64,000 nt of DNA from Salinisphaera shabanensis E1L3A. GTDB taxonomy: Bacteria; Pseudomonadota; Gammaproteobacteria; Nevskiales; Salinisphaeraceae. Below the pieces are notes generated by a model. It searched no databases. It had not been told where the DNA came from and was given only the letters and a program-made list of their open reading frames with translations. Shown in pieces: positions 18,947 through 28,586 of this stretch (the stretch's first letter is position 1; the number at the start of each line of letters is the position of its first letter). Where the stretch lies: contig NZ_AFNV02000011.1 in NCBI RefSeq assembly GCF_000215955.2, forward strand, positions 62,001-126,000. The letters are read 5' to 3'. The position numbers and the translations under genes are program-made.

Positions 18947-19995
18947 GAGTTCACCATGCCGACGCGGCCGGTCATCGTTTGGGTGAGTTCGGAAAGCGCT
19001 GCCATGCGTTCGCCGGCAGCACCGCTGAGCAGCACCTCGCGAGCCTGCGAGACGCCCGCGGCAATATCGGGCGCATGGCCGGCGACATATAGCGCTGCGC
19101 CCGCATTGAACGCAACCATGTCGAGCGCGAGCCCGGCCTTGCCGGCAAGCACATCGCGCACGATCTCCAGGCTCTCGGCCGCGGACTTCACCCGTAGGCC
19201 GTCCAGCGAACCGCGTTCTAGGCCGACATCTTCCGGGGCGATCTTGTAGGTCGAGATCTTGCCGTCCTTCAATTCGGCGACCCGGCTCGGGGCGTTGATG
19301 GAGAGTTCATCGAGCCCGTCCTCGCCGTGCACGATCATCACGTGGCGGCTGCCCAGGCGCTGCAGCACCTCGGCCAACGGTTCACACAGATGGCCGTTGA
19401 ACACGCCCATGACTTGATTGCGTGCGCCGGCCGGGTTGGTGAGCGGGCCGATGATATTGAAGATGGTGCGTACGCCCAGCTCGCGTCGCGGGCCGACCGC
19501 ATATTTCATGGCGCCGTGATGGGCCGGCGCGAACATGAAACCCACCCCCAGCCGGCGAATACATTCGGCCACCTGCTCGGGCGATGTGTCGATTGCTACG
19601 CCGGCGGCTTCGAGCAGATCCGAACTGCCCGAAGAGCTGGAAACCGAGCGGTTGCCGTGTTTGGCGACATGCCCGCCCGCGGCCGCCACGGCAAATGCCG
19701 CGGCCGTGGAAACATTGAAGAGCCCGGCGGCATCGCCGCCCGTGCCGCAGGTATCCACGAGTTGATCGGCCAGTGCCGGGTCCACGGGCACATCGGTGGC
19801 CAGTTCGCGCATGACGGTCGTGGCGGCTGCAATCTCCGGCACCGTTTCGCCTTTCATGCGCATGGCGATCAGAAAACCGCCGATCTGAGCTGCGGTGGCC
19901 TGACCGGTCATGATCGCGGTCATCGCCTGATGCATGCGTTCGGCCGAGAGATCGCGCCCGGCGACGATATGGTTCATCAACTCCTTGTCGATCAC
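18943..19995 (-). CDS. trpD: anthranilate phosphoribosyltransferase
   Basis: A 350-residue class IV phosphoribosyltransferase joining anthranilate and PRPP. The PRPP-binding signature [17 protein letters not shown] is present, with [21 protein letters not shown] and [13 protein letters not shown]. Length and motifs are normal. Four-base overlaps with trpG and trpC point to translational coupling that keeps the enzymes in proportion. Confidence 0.97.
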   Translation of the reverse strand: MIDKELMNHIVAGRDLSAERMHQAMTAIMTGQATAAQIGGFLIAMRMKGETVPEIAAATTVMRELATDVPVDPALADQLVDTCGTGGDAAGLFNVSTAAAFAVAAAGGHVAKHGNRSVSSSSGSSDLLEAAGVAIDTSPEQVAECIRRLGVGFMFAPAHHGAMKYAVGPRRELGVRTIFNIIGPLTNPAGARNQVMGVFNGHLCEPLAEVLQRLGSRHVMIVHGEDGLDELSINAPSRVAELKDGKISTYKIAPEDVGLERGSLDGLRVKSAAESLEIVRDVLAGKAGLALDMVAFNAGAALYVAGHAPDIAAGVSQAREVLLSGAAGERMAALSELTQTMTGRVGMVNS

Positions 19996-20606
19996 TGGGC
20001 TTCTCCCGTGGCGGGCTGGCCTTCGCCGCAGCGTTTGAGAAAGGTGCGCAGCATTTCATGGCCGTGTTCGGACAGGATCGATTCCGGATGAAACTGCACG
20101 CCTTCCGCGCCCGTCGGCGTATGAATCAGGCCCATGATTTCGTCCATTTCGCCGTCTTCGGTCTCGGTCCAGGCCGTGATCTCGAAATCGGCCGGCAGGC
20201 CGTCGCGGGCGACGATGAGCGAGTGATAGCGTGTGGCGGTAAGCGGATCGTCGAGATTCTCGAATACGCCACGCCCGGTATGCCGAATCACCGATGTCTT
20301 GCCGTGCATGACCTGGCGTGCGCGGGTCACCTTGCCGCCGTAGGCTTGGCCCAGCGCCTGATGCCCCAGGCATACGCCGAAGATCGGCAGCCGATGGGCC
20401 AGACGCTGGATCAGCTCGACCGATACGCCCGCTTCATCCGGCGTACACGGGCCGGGCGAGACGACGATGCCGGCCGGCTTGAGTTCTTCGATATCTTCGA
20501 CCGTGACCTGATCGTTACGCACCACGTGGACTTCGGCCTCAAGCTCGCCGAGGTACTGCACCAGGTTGTAGGTAAACGAATCGTAGTTGTCGAGCATGAG
20601 AATCAT
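19992..20606 (-). CDS. trpG: anthranilate synthase component II (glutamine amidotransferase)
   Basis: A 204-residue class I glutamine amidotransferase that supplies ammonia to TrpE. It starts with [21 protein letters not shown]; the nucleophilic Cys is in [16 protein letters not shown] and the catalytic His-Glu in [13 protein letters not shown]. It overlaps trpE by 4 bases and trpD by 4 bases. In pseudomonads the same gene may also serve p-aminobenzoate synthesis, which cannot be judged here. Confidence 0.97.
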   Translation of the reverse strand: MILMLDNYDSFTYNLVQYLGELEAEVHVVRNDQVTVEDIEELKPAGIVVSPGPCTPDEAGVSVELIQRLAHRLPIFGVCLGHQALGQAYGGKVTRARQVMHGKTSVIRHTGRGVFENLDDPLTATRYHSLIVARDGLPADFEITAWTETEDGEMDEIMGLIHTPTGAEGVQFHPESILSEHGHEMLRTFLKRCGEGQPATGEAQ

Positions 20607-22150
20607 GCGTCACCCCCGTTGCGCGGTGTGCTGGCCTGCGCGCGTGTACTGAGCCCGCGCTCGGCGATGGCCGCGGCTTTCATCACGGCCTTGGCCTTGT
20701 TCATGGTTTCTTCCCATTCGGCGGTCGGCTGCGAATCGGCCACGATGCCGCCACCGGCCTGGACATGAATCTCGCCGTCCTTGAGCACGGCGGTACGAAT
20801 GGCAATCGCCAGATCCATGCTGCCATTGCCGGCCAGATAGCCCACCGCGCCGCCATAGACGCCGCGTTTGACCGGCTCGATTTCGTCGATGATTTCCATC
20901 GCCCGGATCTTGGGTGCGCCGGAGAGCGTGCCGGCCGGGAAGGCGGCACGCAGTGCATCCATCGGGGTGAGGTCGTCGCGCAGCTTGCCGGTGACGTTCG
21001 AGACGATATGCATGACATGCGAGTAGCGCTCTATGGCCATGCGTTCGGTCAGCTTCACGCTACCCGGCTGCGATACGCGCCCGACATCGTTCCGCCCGAG
21101 GTCGATGAGCATCAGATGCTCGGCGATCTCTTTCGGGTCTTTGAGCAGATCTTCGGCCAGGGCTTCGTCTTCGCTCGCGGTGGCGCCGCGCTTGCGCGTG
21201 CCGGCGATCGGACGCACGGTGACTTCGCCGTCCATGGCGCGCACCAGAATCTCCGGCGAGGCGCCGACCACGTGATGGTCGCCGAAGTTGAAGTAATACA
21301 TGTACGGCGAGGGGTTCAGGCTGCGCAGCGCCCGGTACAACGACATCGGCTCGGCGTTGAACGGCGCCGAGAGACGCTGGCTCGGCACTACCTGCATCAC
21401 GTCGCCGGCCTGGGTGTAGTCGCGAATACGACGCACCGCGTCTTCATAACCGGTCTGGGTCAGACCGGACACGAAGCGGCTGTCGTCGAGCAACTCGGAC
21501 GGGGCCTCGTCGGCGTTTGCTCGCGTCGTGCTGGTGGTCAACGGCTGTTCGAGACGATCGAGCAGCGCGTCGAGCCGGCGGGCTACGCGCTCACGATCGG
21601 CCTCGTCGCCGTCTACGTAATGCGCAACGCAATAGAGCTTGCCCGACAGATTGTCGAAGATGACCAGCTCTTCGGCGATCAGCAGCAGGATATCCGGCAG
21701 ACCGAGCGGGTCGTCCTTGCCGGCACCGCCGGCCGCCAGACGCGGCTCGATATAGCGAATCGTGTCGTAGCCGAAATAGCCGACCAGCCCGCCGGTCAGG
21801 CGCGGCAGCTCCGGTAGGCGCGGCAATGGGCGCGCATCGTTGAAGGCTTGAATCCAGGCCAGCGGATCGTCGGTCTCGATCTGTTCGAGAACCGCGTCGT
21901 CGCGTTCGTGCACCAGCGTGTGGCCGCGTACGCGAATACGCTCGGCACAGGGCAGGCCGATAATCGAATACCGGCCCCAGCGCTCGCCGCCCTGGACCGA
22001 TTCCAGCAGAAACGAGTAGGGCGCGTCGGCCAGTTTGAGATAGGTCGACAGCGGCGTGTCGAGATCGGCCAATGCCTCGACTACCAGCGGCACGCGCGGA
22101 TGTTGAAGCGAATGGGTGGATTCGCGGTGGGAAGCAGACGAATTGTTCAT
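20603..22150 (-). CDS. trpE: anthranilate synthase component I
   Basis: A 515-residue chorismate-using enzyme, first step of tryptophan synthesis. Start at ATG 22150 ([11 protein letters not shown]...); the frame is open to 22225 but the family N-terminus fits 22150. The tryptophan feedback site is indicated by [16 protein letters not shown]. Catalytic motifs are [27 protein letters not shown] and YGGAVGYL. It heads trpEGDC. The upstream leader carries a possible Trp-codon attenuation peptide and repeat elements (see separate entries). The gph gene that usually links rpe and trpE in pseudomonads is missing. Confidence 0.96.
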   Translation of the reverse strand: MNNSSASHRESTHSLQHPRVPLVVEALADLDTPLSTYLKLADAPYSFLLESVQGGERWGRYSIIGLPCAERIRVRGHTLVHERDDAVLEQIETDDPLAWIQAFNDARPLPRLPELPRLTGGLVGYFGYDTIRYIEPRLAAGGAGKDDPLGLPDILLLIAEELVIFDNLSGKLYCVAHYVDGDEADRERVARRLDALLDRLEQPLTTSTTRANADEAPSELLDDSRFVSGLTQTGYEDAVRRIRDYTQAGDVMQVVPSQRLSAPFNAEPMSLYRALRSLNPSPYMYYFNFGDHHVVGASPEILVRAMDGEVTVRPIAGTRKRGATASEDEALAEDLLKDPKEIAEHLMLIDLGRNDVGRVSQPGSVKLTERMAIERYSHVMHIVSNVTGKLRDDLTPMDALRAAFPAGTLSGAPKIRAMEIIDEIEPVKRGVYGGAVGYLAGNGSMDLAIAIRTAVLKDGEIHVQAGGGIVADSQPTAEWEETMNKAKAVMKAAAIAERGLSTRAQASTPRNGGDA

Positions 22151-22237
22151 GAAGTCACTCGATCGAAAATCGCAAGAAGTGCGCGCTCGGCCAGCCGTAA
22201 GAGCAGGGTAATACGCGCGAGACAATGTCCAGGCTAT

Positions 22238-22321
22238 TCAGCCTCGCCAGTCGTCTTCTCGCCATCGCCAAGCCGCATCAAAAGCGCGGTTGGCGGTGTT
22301 TTTGAATCGATTCGGTGTCAT
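22238..22321 (-). CDS. candidate trp operon leader peptide (trpL-like)
   Basis: A 27-codon open frame, ATG at 22321 and TGA ending at 22238, lies 87 bases before the trpE start on the same strand. It encodes three Trp residues near its end (AWRWREDDWRG then stop). That is far above the chance rate for Trp and the arrangement expected of an attenuation leader. Ahead of its ATG only a weak purine stretch is seen. I could not find a clean GC hairpin plus T run between it and trpE, so classical attenuation is not proven. Chance occurrence in GC-rich DNA remains possible. Confidence 0.45.
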   Translation of the reverse strand: MTPNRFKNTANRAFDAAWRWREDDWRG

Positions 22322-22360
22322 GTCGGTCGTCATTCGTCGCAGGCGCGCCGCGCGCCACGG

Positions 22361-22378
22361 TAAGTCAATGCTGACTTA
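22361..22378. promoter_or_regulatory. perfect inverted repeat, candidate operator upstream of trp leader
   Basis: TAAGTCA and TGACTTA are perfect 7-base inverted arms around ATGC, 40 bases upstream of the leader ORF. Two more related half-sites (CAAGTC at 22394 and GACTTA at 22409) follow within 36 bases. The clustering suggests a regulator site for trpE or for the divergent gene. It lacks the CTAG core of the E. coli TrpR operator. Confidence 0.45.
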
Positions 22379-22933
22379 TCTGATCCGCCTTGCCAAGTCA
22401 CACCCGCGGACTTACCCGCCGGCCCGGTGATCGGGTTTTCCGGTCGGCCGCTGTATAGAGCTGCTACGCCTTATAGGAGAGCCGGCGATACGGCACCAGT
22501 GCTTCCCATTCTGCCTCGGGTAGCGCTGACAAGGTTAATAGGCTGACACCTCGTGCGTCATTGTTTGCCGCCACAGCTGTAGATGCATCGAAATCGCGCT
22601 CGAGGCTACTGATCGTGCAGCGTATTTTGCGCTACGACCGAAGAATGACGTGCGGACATAATGAATTCGGAAAATATTTCTTTCGATATCGCCGGTGCCA
22701 AATCAAGGAACCACGCGGTTTGCGCCGGATGGCGGTCGCTACAGGTCTGAAAATAATTGTTTTTATAGATATCGTAGTGATAGGTTTTGCAACCATCGGC
22801 TTCTACGCTTATCGGCGGATAACTGGCGCGCAATCAGTAAGTTGTGCGTCGGTCGCGCGATGGCATGTCGTCGTGGGGGATACAGGCAGCGAGGCGTGGA
22901 GCCGTGTGCTCATACCAAAAGGAGGAGATGCCT
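22379..22933. other. intergenic region between the trp leader and the OmpW-like gene
   Basis: About 550 bases between divergent genes. Open frames on both strands are short and without family features. One plus-strand frame ends in a hydrophobic stretch near 22740-22820, but its start and coding pattern are unconvincing. The region near 22680-22770 is AT-rich and probably carries the promoter of the OmpW-like gene. A very strong ribosome site (AAAAGGAGG at 22917-22925) precedes that gene. Confidence 0.4.
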
Positions 22934-23971
22934 ATGCCTGTTGTCCAGTATCGCCCGACCGCCTGGGCTATTGCCCTGTGTTTTGTTCTCGCTGCCGGTA
23001 CGCTGCCGTGTCGTGCTGCCCGCGCGAATGACGAAGAAGCGGCGGCTGTACCCGGGGCGCGCGATGATGTCGATACGTCGCACCGTGGTTTCTACGACCG
23101 TTTCGTTAAGGACAAGCTCTATATAAAGCCCGGCGTGTCGTATCTTGATTTCAGTCAGCTCGAAAGTTCGGAGCTGGATTTGTCCGGCGTCGAGTTTCCG
23201 GCCTCGCTGGCGGTGGGCAAAGGCCGTATTGCCGGCGCCACCGCAACAATAGCCAATCAGTCGATCGCGACGATCGGGGTCGGCTACAACATCCCGGGGA
23301 CCGGTCGTCATCTGTCCTTCGAAACCATCATCGGCAAGCCGATCGATATCGATTTCATCGCGCAGCCGGGCACGTTACGGGATCAGTCGCTCGCGCCCAC
23401 GGCGGATCTGGGTAATCTGGTCACCGGCGATAGCGTGCTTGAACAGGCGCTCGGTCAGACCCTCAGCGATCTGGGTTCCGCGGTTAATTCGGCTACTGGG
23501 CTGCTGGATACCGGCATCCCGCCGCTCGGTCGCGAACTGGGCACTGTGAAGAGTCTGCCGATCATGATGACGCTGACCTACCACCCCTTTCCGGATGCAT
23601 TCGTACGGCCCTATCTGGGCGGCGGCGGCATCTATCTTTACAACTACGATGCCGAGATCAGCAACGATGTGCTCACCGAGGTGAGCGATCCCGGTTTCGA
23701 TGTATCGTCAACGCCGGGCTATATTCTGCAGGCCGGCGTGGATATCGGCTCGCCGCAGGGTGGTTTTTACGGCTTTGCGGACGCGCGCTATATCGGTGGC
23801 GCGACCGTGAAAGGCAGTCTGTCGGATGTGAACGTCCGGCTCAACAATCAGGCCCTGGCCAATACGCTCGGTCTGCTGGGTTACGGCGAAGACATCGCAG
23901 TCGGCGACGCCGACATCGAACTCGAGATCAACGCCATGATTTACAGCGTGGGTGTCGGCTACCGCTTCTGA
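22934..23971 (+). CDS. OmpW-like outer membrane beta-barrel protein
   Basis: A 345-residue protein with a signal peptide (WAIALCFVLAAGTLPCRAARA) and a C-terminus ending in VGVGYRF, the aromatic-terminated last strand of outer membrane barrels. The mature part starts KLYIKPGVSYLDF and contains PFPDAFVRPYLGGGGIYLYNY and GFYGFADARYIGG, as in OmpW proteins. It is longer than E. coli OmpW (about 210), with inserted loops around residues 70-190. I choose the second of two close ATGs (22934), 8 bases after AGGAGG; the first (22928) is too near. OmpW proteins carry small hydrophobic molecules, so a link to hydrocarbon use is possible but inferred. Confidence 0.78.
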   Translation: MPVVQYRPTAWAIALCFVLAAGTLPCRAARANDEEAAAVPGARDDVDTSHRGFYDRFVKDKLYIKPGVSYLDFSQLESSELDLSGVEFPASLAVGKGRIAGATATIANQSIATIGVGYNIPGTGRHLSFETIIGKPIDIDFIAQPGTLRDQSLAPTADLGNLVTGDSVLEQALGQTLSDLGSAVNSATGLLDTGIPPLGRELGTVKSLPIMMTLTYHPFPDAFVRPYLGGGGIYLYNYDAEISNDVLTEVSDPGFDVSSTPGYILQAGVDIGSPQGGFYGFADARYIGGATVKGSLSDVNVRLNNQALANTLGLLGYGEDIAVGDADIELEINAMIYSVGVGYRF

Positions 23972-24034
23972 CGTGGAGACCCACGCCAAAGCGTTTGTTC
24001 ACCGGCCCGCCGGTTGTCGTTCTCCTTCGCTCGC

Positions 24035-24721
24035 TCAGGCGAGTTCGGCACGCATGTCGGCAATGACTTTCGCATAGTCGGGTTGGCCGAAGATCGCCGA
24101 GCCGGCGACGAACGTATCGGCGCCGGCATCGGCCACACGCTTGATGTTGTCGGTCTTGATGCCGCCGTCGACCTCCAGCCGGATATCGCGGCCCGAGGCA
24201 TCAATGATCTCGCGGGCCTCGGCGATCTTGCCAATGGCTTCTTCAATGAATTTCTGGCCGCCGAAGCCGGGGTTCACCGACATGATCAGCACGATATCGA
24301 CCTTGTCGAGCACGTATTTCAGCCATTCCAGCGGCGTGGCGGGATTGAATACGAGCCCGGTCTTGCAGCCGGCGTCGCGTGCCAGTTGCAGGCTGCGGTC
24401 GACATGTTCGCTGGCTTCCGGATGAAAGGTGATCGACGTCGCGCCGGCTTCCGCAAACGCGCTGATCATGGCATCCACCGGTTTGACCATTAGATGTACG
24501 TCGATCGGCACGTTCGGATGCCGGGCCTTGAGGCGCTTGGCCAGCGCCGCGCCGACCGGCGGGCCGAAGGTCAGGTTCGGCACGTAGTGGTTATCCATCA
24601 CATCGAAATGAATCCAGTCGGCGCCAGCGTCGATGACCGCTTCGCATTCGTCGCCCAGTGCGGCGAGGTCGGCAGCGAGAATCGAGGGCGCGATGAGCGG
24701 CGCGTATTTGGATCGGGACAT
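24035..24721 (-). CDS. rpe: ribulose-phosphate 3-epimerase
   Basis: A 228-residue TIM-barrel enzyme interconverting ribulose 5-phosphate and xylulose 5-phosphate. Motifs: [66 protein letters not shown] and [10 protein letters not shown]. These include the metal-binding His and Asp residues. The rpe-trpE neighbourhood is ancestral; here the gene is separated from trpE by the oppositely oriented OmpW-like gene. Confidence 0.97.
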   Translation of the reverse strand: MSRSKYAPLIAPSILAADLAALGDECEAVIDAGADWIHFDVMDNHYVPNLTFGPPVGAALAKRLKARHPNVPIDVHLMVKPVDAMISAFAEAGATSITFHPEASEHVDRSLQLARDAGCKTGLVFNPATPLEWLKYVLDKVDIVLIMSVNPGFGGQKFIEEAIGKIAEAREIIDASGRDIRLEVDGGIKTDNIKRVADAGADTFVAGSAIFGQPDYAKVIADMRAELA

Positions 24722-24792
24722 GATTCAAAACCGTGGATCGGACAGCGGCGCTAGTTTACGCTTTGCGGATTGTCTATGTCAGTCGAGCTTGA

Positions 24793-25248
24793 ATGAGCGT
24801 TCTTATCGCGTTGCATGCGCTTGCCGCCGTTATCTGGGTGGGCGGGCTATTCTTTCTGGTTGGTATTTTGCGCCCGGCCGCTTCGTCCGTGCCGCTGGCC
24901 GAACGGCTGCCGCTGCTATTCACCGCGATGGGGCGCTTCTTCCTCTGGGTATGGATTGCGATCATCGTGCTGCTGGTCACCGGTAACACCATGATTTTCA
25001 TGCTCGGCGGCATGGCCGGTGTGCCGCTGTATATCCATCTCATGCAGGCGCTGGGCTGGGTGATGTTTCTGTTGTTCGGGCATATGTTCTTCTCGCCCTG
25101 GCGGCGCGTGCGCGTGGCGCTGTCGGCGGGTGCCCTGGCCGATGCCCTCCGGGCGATGAACCAGCTGCGATTCTTTGCGGCCATCAATCTCGCCATCGGC
25201 CTGTTGGTTGTCGTCATCGCCACAGGCGGGCGCTACTGGGTGGGTTGA
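24793..25248 (+). CDS. CopD-family integral membrane protein
   Basis: A 151-residue protein with four predicted membrane segments: LIALHALAAVIWVGGLFFLV, FFLWVWIAIIVLLVTGN, LMQALGWVMFLLFGHMFF and FFAAINLAIGLLVVVIA. The His-Ala-Ala-x-Val-W-V-G-G motif and conserved His residues are as in CopD-like and DUF2269-type proteins. Family members have been linked to copper handling, but many have no known role. It diverges from rpe with a 71-base gap and is followed by purC. Family placement is moderately sure; function unknown. Confidence 0.7.
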   Translation: MSVLIALHALAAVIWVGGLFFLVGILRPAASSVPLAERLPLLFTAMGRFFLWVWIAIIVLLVTGNTMIFMLGGMAGVPLYIHLMQALGWVMFLLFGHMFFSPWRRVRVALSAGALADALRAMNQLRFFAAINLAIGLLVVVIATGGRYWVG

Positions 25249-25320
25249 TAACAGCGCACCGGGCGCGCGCTGATAGAATTGCGCCGGTCATCCATTCAAC
25301 GCCGCCGCTGCGCCTGTGCC

Positions 25321-26205
25321 ATGCCCGACACATTATTTGAATCCGATCTGCACAGCGTGCCGCTGCTCATGCGCGGCAAGGTGCGCGATGTCTATGCGGT
25401 GGGTGATGACCATTTGCTGATTGTGGCCACCGATCGCCTGTCGGCGTTCGACGTGATCCTGCCCGATCCGATTCCGGGCAAGGGCGCGGTGCTCACGGCC
25501 GTCTCCAATTTCTGGTTCGATCGGTTTGCTGGTCAGATCGCCGATCATCGAGCTGACATACCGCTGACCGATGTGCTCACCGGTGAAGAGATAGAACAGG
25601 TCGCGTCGCGGGCGATGCTGGTCAAGCGTCTCGATGCGTTGCCGGTGGAAGCGGTCGCACGCGGTTATATCATCGGTTCCGGCTGGAAGGACTATCAGGC
25701 CACCGGCACGGTGTCGGGTATCGAACTGCCGGCGGGGCTGAAACAGGCACAGCAGTTGCCCGAACCGATATTCACGCCGTCGACGAAAGCCGAAGCCGGT
25801 GAACACGACGAGGCCATCGATTTCGATGCGGTCGTGGATCTGATCGGCGCCGAGCGTGCCGCCGAGGTGCGCGATGCCACCTTGTCGATCTACAAGGACG
25901 CGGCTGCCTATGCACGCGAGCGCGGCATCATCATTGCCGATACCAAGTTTGAATTCGGCGTGGATGCCGCCGGCCAACTGGTGCTCATCGACGAAGTCCT
26001 TACGCCGGATTCGTCGCGTTTCTGGCCCGTTTCCGAGTACGACACGGGTATGAGCCCGCCGAGCTTCGACAAGCAGTACGTGCGCGATTATCTGGAAACG
26101 CTGGACTGGGACAAGACCGCGCCTGGCCCGCGCCTGCCGCAACAGGTGATCGACAATACCGCGGCCAAGTATCGCGAAGCACAGCAATTGCTTACCGGCG
26201 CGTAG
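25321..26205 (+). CDS. purC: phosphoribosylaminoimidazole-succinocarboxamide synthase
   Basis: A 294-residue SAICAR synthetase joining CAIR and aspartate in purine synthesis. It resembles the longer (yeast-like) branch rather than the 237-residue E. coli type. Start at ATG 25321 ([10 protein letters not shown]); the open frame upstream to 25279 lacks homology. Motifs include [64 protein letters not shown] and [16 protein letters not shown] hairpin between purC and the convergent hydrolase gene probably ends its transcript. Confidence 0.96.
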   Translation: MPDTLFESDLHSVPLLMRGKVRDVYAVGDDHLLIVATDRLSAFDVILPDPIPGKGAVLTAVSNFWFDRFAGQIADHRADIPLTDVLTGEEIEQVASRAMLVKRLDALPVEAVARGYIIGSGWKDYQATGTVSGIELPAGLKQAQQLPEPIFTPSTKAEAGEHDEAIDFDAVVDLIGAERAAEVRDATLSIYKDAAAYARERGIIIADTKFEFGVDAAGQLVLIDEVLTPDSSRFWPVSEYDTGMSPPSFDKQYVRDYLETLDWDKTAPGPRLPQQVIDNTAAKYREAQQLLTGA

Positions 26206-26229
26206 GCGACCCGCGTGCCGGTGATGGGC

Positions 26230-26253
26230 CGGCCCCGCCGTGCGGCGGGGCCG
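26230..26253. terminator. strong hairpin between convergent genes
   Basis: A perfect 10-base-pair GC stem (CGGCCCCGCC / GGCGGGGCCG) with a GTGC loop sits 24 bases after purC and 10 bases after the end of the converging hydrolase gene. No T run follows on either strand, so it may act as a bidirectional mRNA end or Rho-linked structure. Confidence 0.6.
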
Positions 26254-26263
26254 ACCTGAAATT

Positions 26264-28237
26264 CTAGACGCCCGTTTCGTAGTCCTGCGGGTCGAGAATC
26301 GGGATCTGGACGCTGCCGTTGATCGTGCTGGCCGGTACCAGCAGATCGCGCGAGAAGCTCACCGGATATTGCGGGTGAAACCCGTATATCAGCAGGCCCA
26401 GTTCGTCGCCTTCCGACAGGCGCTCGGCAATGCCCGTCATATCCAGATCGTGACTGCCGAAACCGCGCAGCGGCGTGAGCTGATCGTCGATGAGATCCCA
26501 GCGCGCCGTGCCCGCCGCGCGTTTGCCCAGCGCAAGGAAATAGATTGGATCACAGCCGAGCGCGAGTGCATCGATGGCACAGTCACCGGGTTGCTCCTGA
26601 CCCAGGATGCCGCCGAGCAAATCGCCGACCGGGTCGATGATCTGATCGACCGTGATCGCGATATGCGGAATGCCGGCGACCACGCCGCCACCGACCGGCG
26701 CGGTATAGAACGACTGGGTCTGTAGCAACGGCTCGCGCGTGGCGCTGCCGAGCACACTGCCGAGTATGCCGAGCGTGCCGGACAGGGCCGGCGTGTCCAT
26801 TGCGATATCGAACGATTCGCCGCCCCGGGGAATGGTGTCGGTGGCAATCGCATCGCCTTCGGCAAGGCTCAGGCAGAGTTTGTCGCCGATGCCGAGTGCG
26901 GCGTCGAGCGCGCCCTTGTCGGCCTGCAGTTTTTCCTGGAACCAGGCGAAGGTCACGTCGTAGAGATCGAGGCTGCCACAGGTCTGGCTGCCACCGGCAT
27001 CCTGGAATGCGGGCAGGGTGAGTGCGGCATAGAACGGGTCGAGCGGGTCTTCGAGGCCGGCCGTGCCCAGGCTCGCGGGCAGAATATGGCCGGTCTGATG
27101 GGTGAGCAGTCGCACATCGCCGCCAAGCGCTTTTAGGCAGTCGTAGCTGTTGGCGGCATCGTTGAAGTTGAACAACGTGTCGCGAAAACCTTGGGTGATC
27201 AGGGCGTCGATCTTGTGCAAGCCGCCGGGTGCGACCTCAAGTGGGTCCGGCACGCCGATGGTGAATCCGTCCTGCGAACCCGCGGGCTCGTTCTCGCAGA
27301 AAAAGCGCAGGCTGTGATAGCGGAACAGGTTCAGTGCCGCGTCGGGAATACGATTGGTGAGCGCGCCGCGCACGGCGGCTTCGTAGATGACCGGGTCTTC
27401 GCGCAGGCCCTCGGCGCGCTGCACCTGTTCGAGCACGTGGTCCACGATGACGCTCGGGTCGCCCGTGGTCGCCAGACCGAGTATCGGCACTTCGCCTGCG
27501 GCGACCAGCGCCAGCACCCAGCCGCTCTTGATCACTTCGTTCGGATCGAGCGCGTAGGTGAGGTCGTAGGGCGCGATATCGGGTGCGATCACGCGCAGGC
27601 GTTCCTCGGGATCGGCGCCGGCGAGTAGCCATTGGTACATGCCGCCGTAAGAGCCACCATAGCTGCCGACCTTCATCTTGCCGTTCGCGCGTCGGGCCAG
27701 GCCTTCGAGGTTCTCGGCCCAGTCGAGCACGCCGACCAGATCCTGACCCTCGAAATCGGGCGACATCACGCGCACGGTGTTCGAGGTTTCGCCGAACCCC
27801 CGCTGATCGATCGAGATCAGGTAGTAGCCCGCGTCACGCAGGCGTTGCTGGAATGCATCCGGTGTCTTGCTGCGGCTGCCGCCATATCCATGGCCGTGCA
27901 GTATCAGCGGATAGCTCTCGCCGGCCACTAGCTCGGCCGGCTCCATCACGGTCAGCACGATATCGTCGGTGCCGCCGTCGTTGGTAGCGATGGTCAGCGT
28001 CTCGTCGTAGACGCGCCCGGCGCGGCTTTCGGCGACCGGTACCGTTGGGGCGCTGGTGTCGTCGCCGTTATCTTCTCCACTACCGTCGTTGTTCGGTGTT
28101 TCACTGTCGCCGCTGTTGGCGCCGGTGCTGTCGGCGCTAGCCAAAACGACGTTGCCGTCGTCTTTGCAGCCGGCCAGTATCAATACGCTGCAGCACAGCA
28201 CAATCGATAGCGCGTGCTTCAATCCGTTCGCACCCAT
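26264..28237 (-). CDS. alpha/beta-hydrolase lipoprotein (X-Pro dipeptidyl peptidase / CocE-like)
   Basis: A 657-residue predicted lipoprotein: hydrophobic start, lipobox LAGC with Cys24, then an acidic Asn/Asp/Gly linker (residues ~35-70). An alpha/beta-hydrolase domain follows: oxyanion region LILHGHGYGGS, ISIDQRGFGETS, and nucleophile elbow GGSYG with Ser196 within VGSYGGSYGGMYQW. The C-terminal ~180 residues look like a beta-rich galactose-binding-like domain, as in CocE/NonD hydrolases. It probably acts on esters or peptides at the outer membrane; the substrate is unknown. The linker resembles that of the lipoprotein at 16337-17620. Confidence 0.75.
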   Translation of the reverse strand: MGANGLKHALSIVLCCSVLILAGCKDDGNVVLASADSTGANSGDSETPNNDGSGEDNGDDTSAPTVPVAESRAGRVYDETLTIATNDGGTDDIVLTVMEPAELVAGESYPLILHGHGYGGSRSKTPDAFQQRLRDAGYYLISIDQRGFGETSNTVRVMSPDFEGQDLVGVLDWAENLEGLARRANGKMKVGSYGGSYGGMYQWLLAGADPEERLRVIAPDIAPYDLTYALDPNEVIKSGWVLALVAAGEVPILGLATTGDPSVIVDHVLEQVQRAEGLREDPVIYEAAVRGALTNRIPDAALNLFRYHSLRFFCENEPAGSQDGFTIGVPDPLEVAPGGLHKIDALITQGFRDTLFNFNDAANSYDCLKALGGDVRLLTHQTGHILPASLGTAGLEDPLDPFYAALTLPAFQDAGGSQTCGSLDLYDVTFAWFQEKLQADKGALDAALGIGDKLCLSLAEGDAIATDTIPRGGESFDIAMDTPALSGTLGILGSVLGSATREPLLQTQSFYTAPVGGGVVAGIPHIAITVDQIIDPVGDLLGGILGQEQPGDCAIDALALGCDPIYFLALGKRAAGTARWDLIDDQLTPLRGFGSHDLDMTGIAERLSEGDELGLLIYGFHPQYPVSFSRDLLVPASTINGSVQIPILDPQDYETGV

Positions 28238-28586
28238 GATGTCTCCCTCGCTTGTATGAGCGCTAGACGCTCTTTTGTTCTAATCGCGCCAGTTAGCCAG
28301 CCGCGCCGGTGGGCTCGCTGGCGGTCGCCAATCTGAAAATCGATCTTTACGGCAAGGCGAGGGTGCGTGCAAGCAAGCCGCGACTCGGCGCATCGCGCGA
28401 ACGCCAACGCGCGTCGGTGATGCTTGAAAGCAAACGATAATCCGGAGAATAACGGCGGCGCTATCCGAACGGCCGCGTTGCAGGCACGGCGTATACCGCC
28501 TCTGAATGGCCCGTTGCGCGCTAAATTGTCTTATGCGCGGGGTGTCTGAGTGCGCGCTCGAACGATGACGCGTACGCAGGAAGCGC
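28238..28586. other. intergenic region between two minus-strand genes
   Basis: Roughly 350 bases between the ankyrin-like gene and the hydrolase lipoprotein gene. No open frame with family features is seen. It should hold the hydrolase promoter, but I cannot name clear -35/-10 elements or a T-run terminator. Confidence 0.4.

Noticed and set aside
22561-23031. Plus-strand open frame upstream of the OmpW-like gene with a hydrophobic stretch
   Set aside because: It overlaps the start of the OmpW-like gene, has no ribosome site or family match and its codon pattern looks non-coding.
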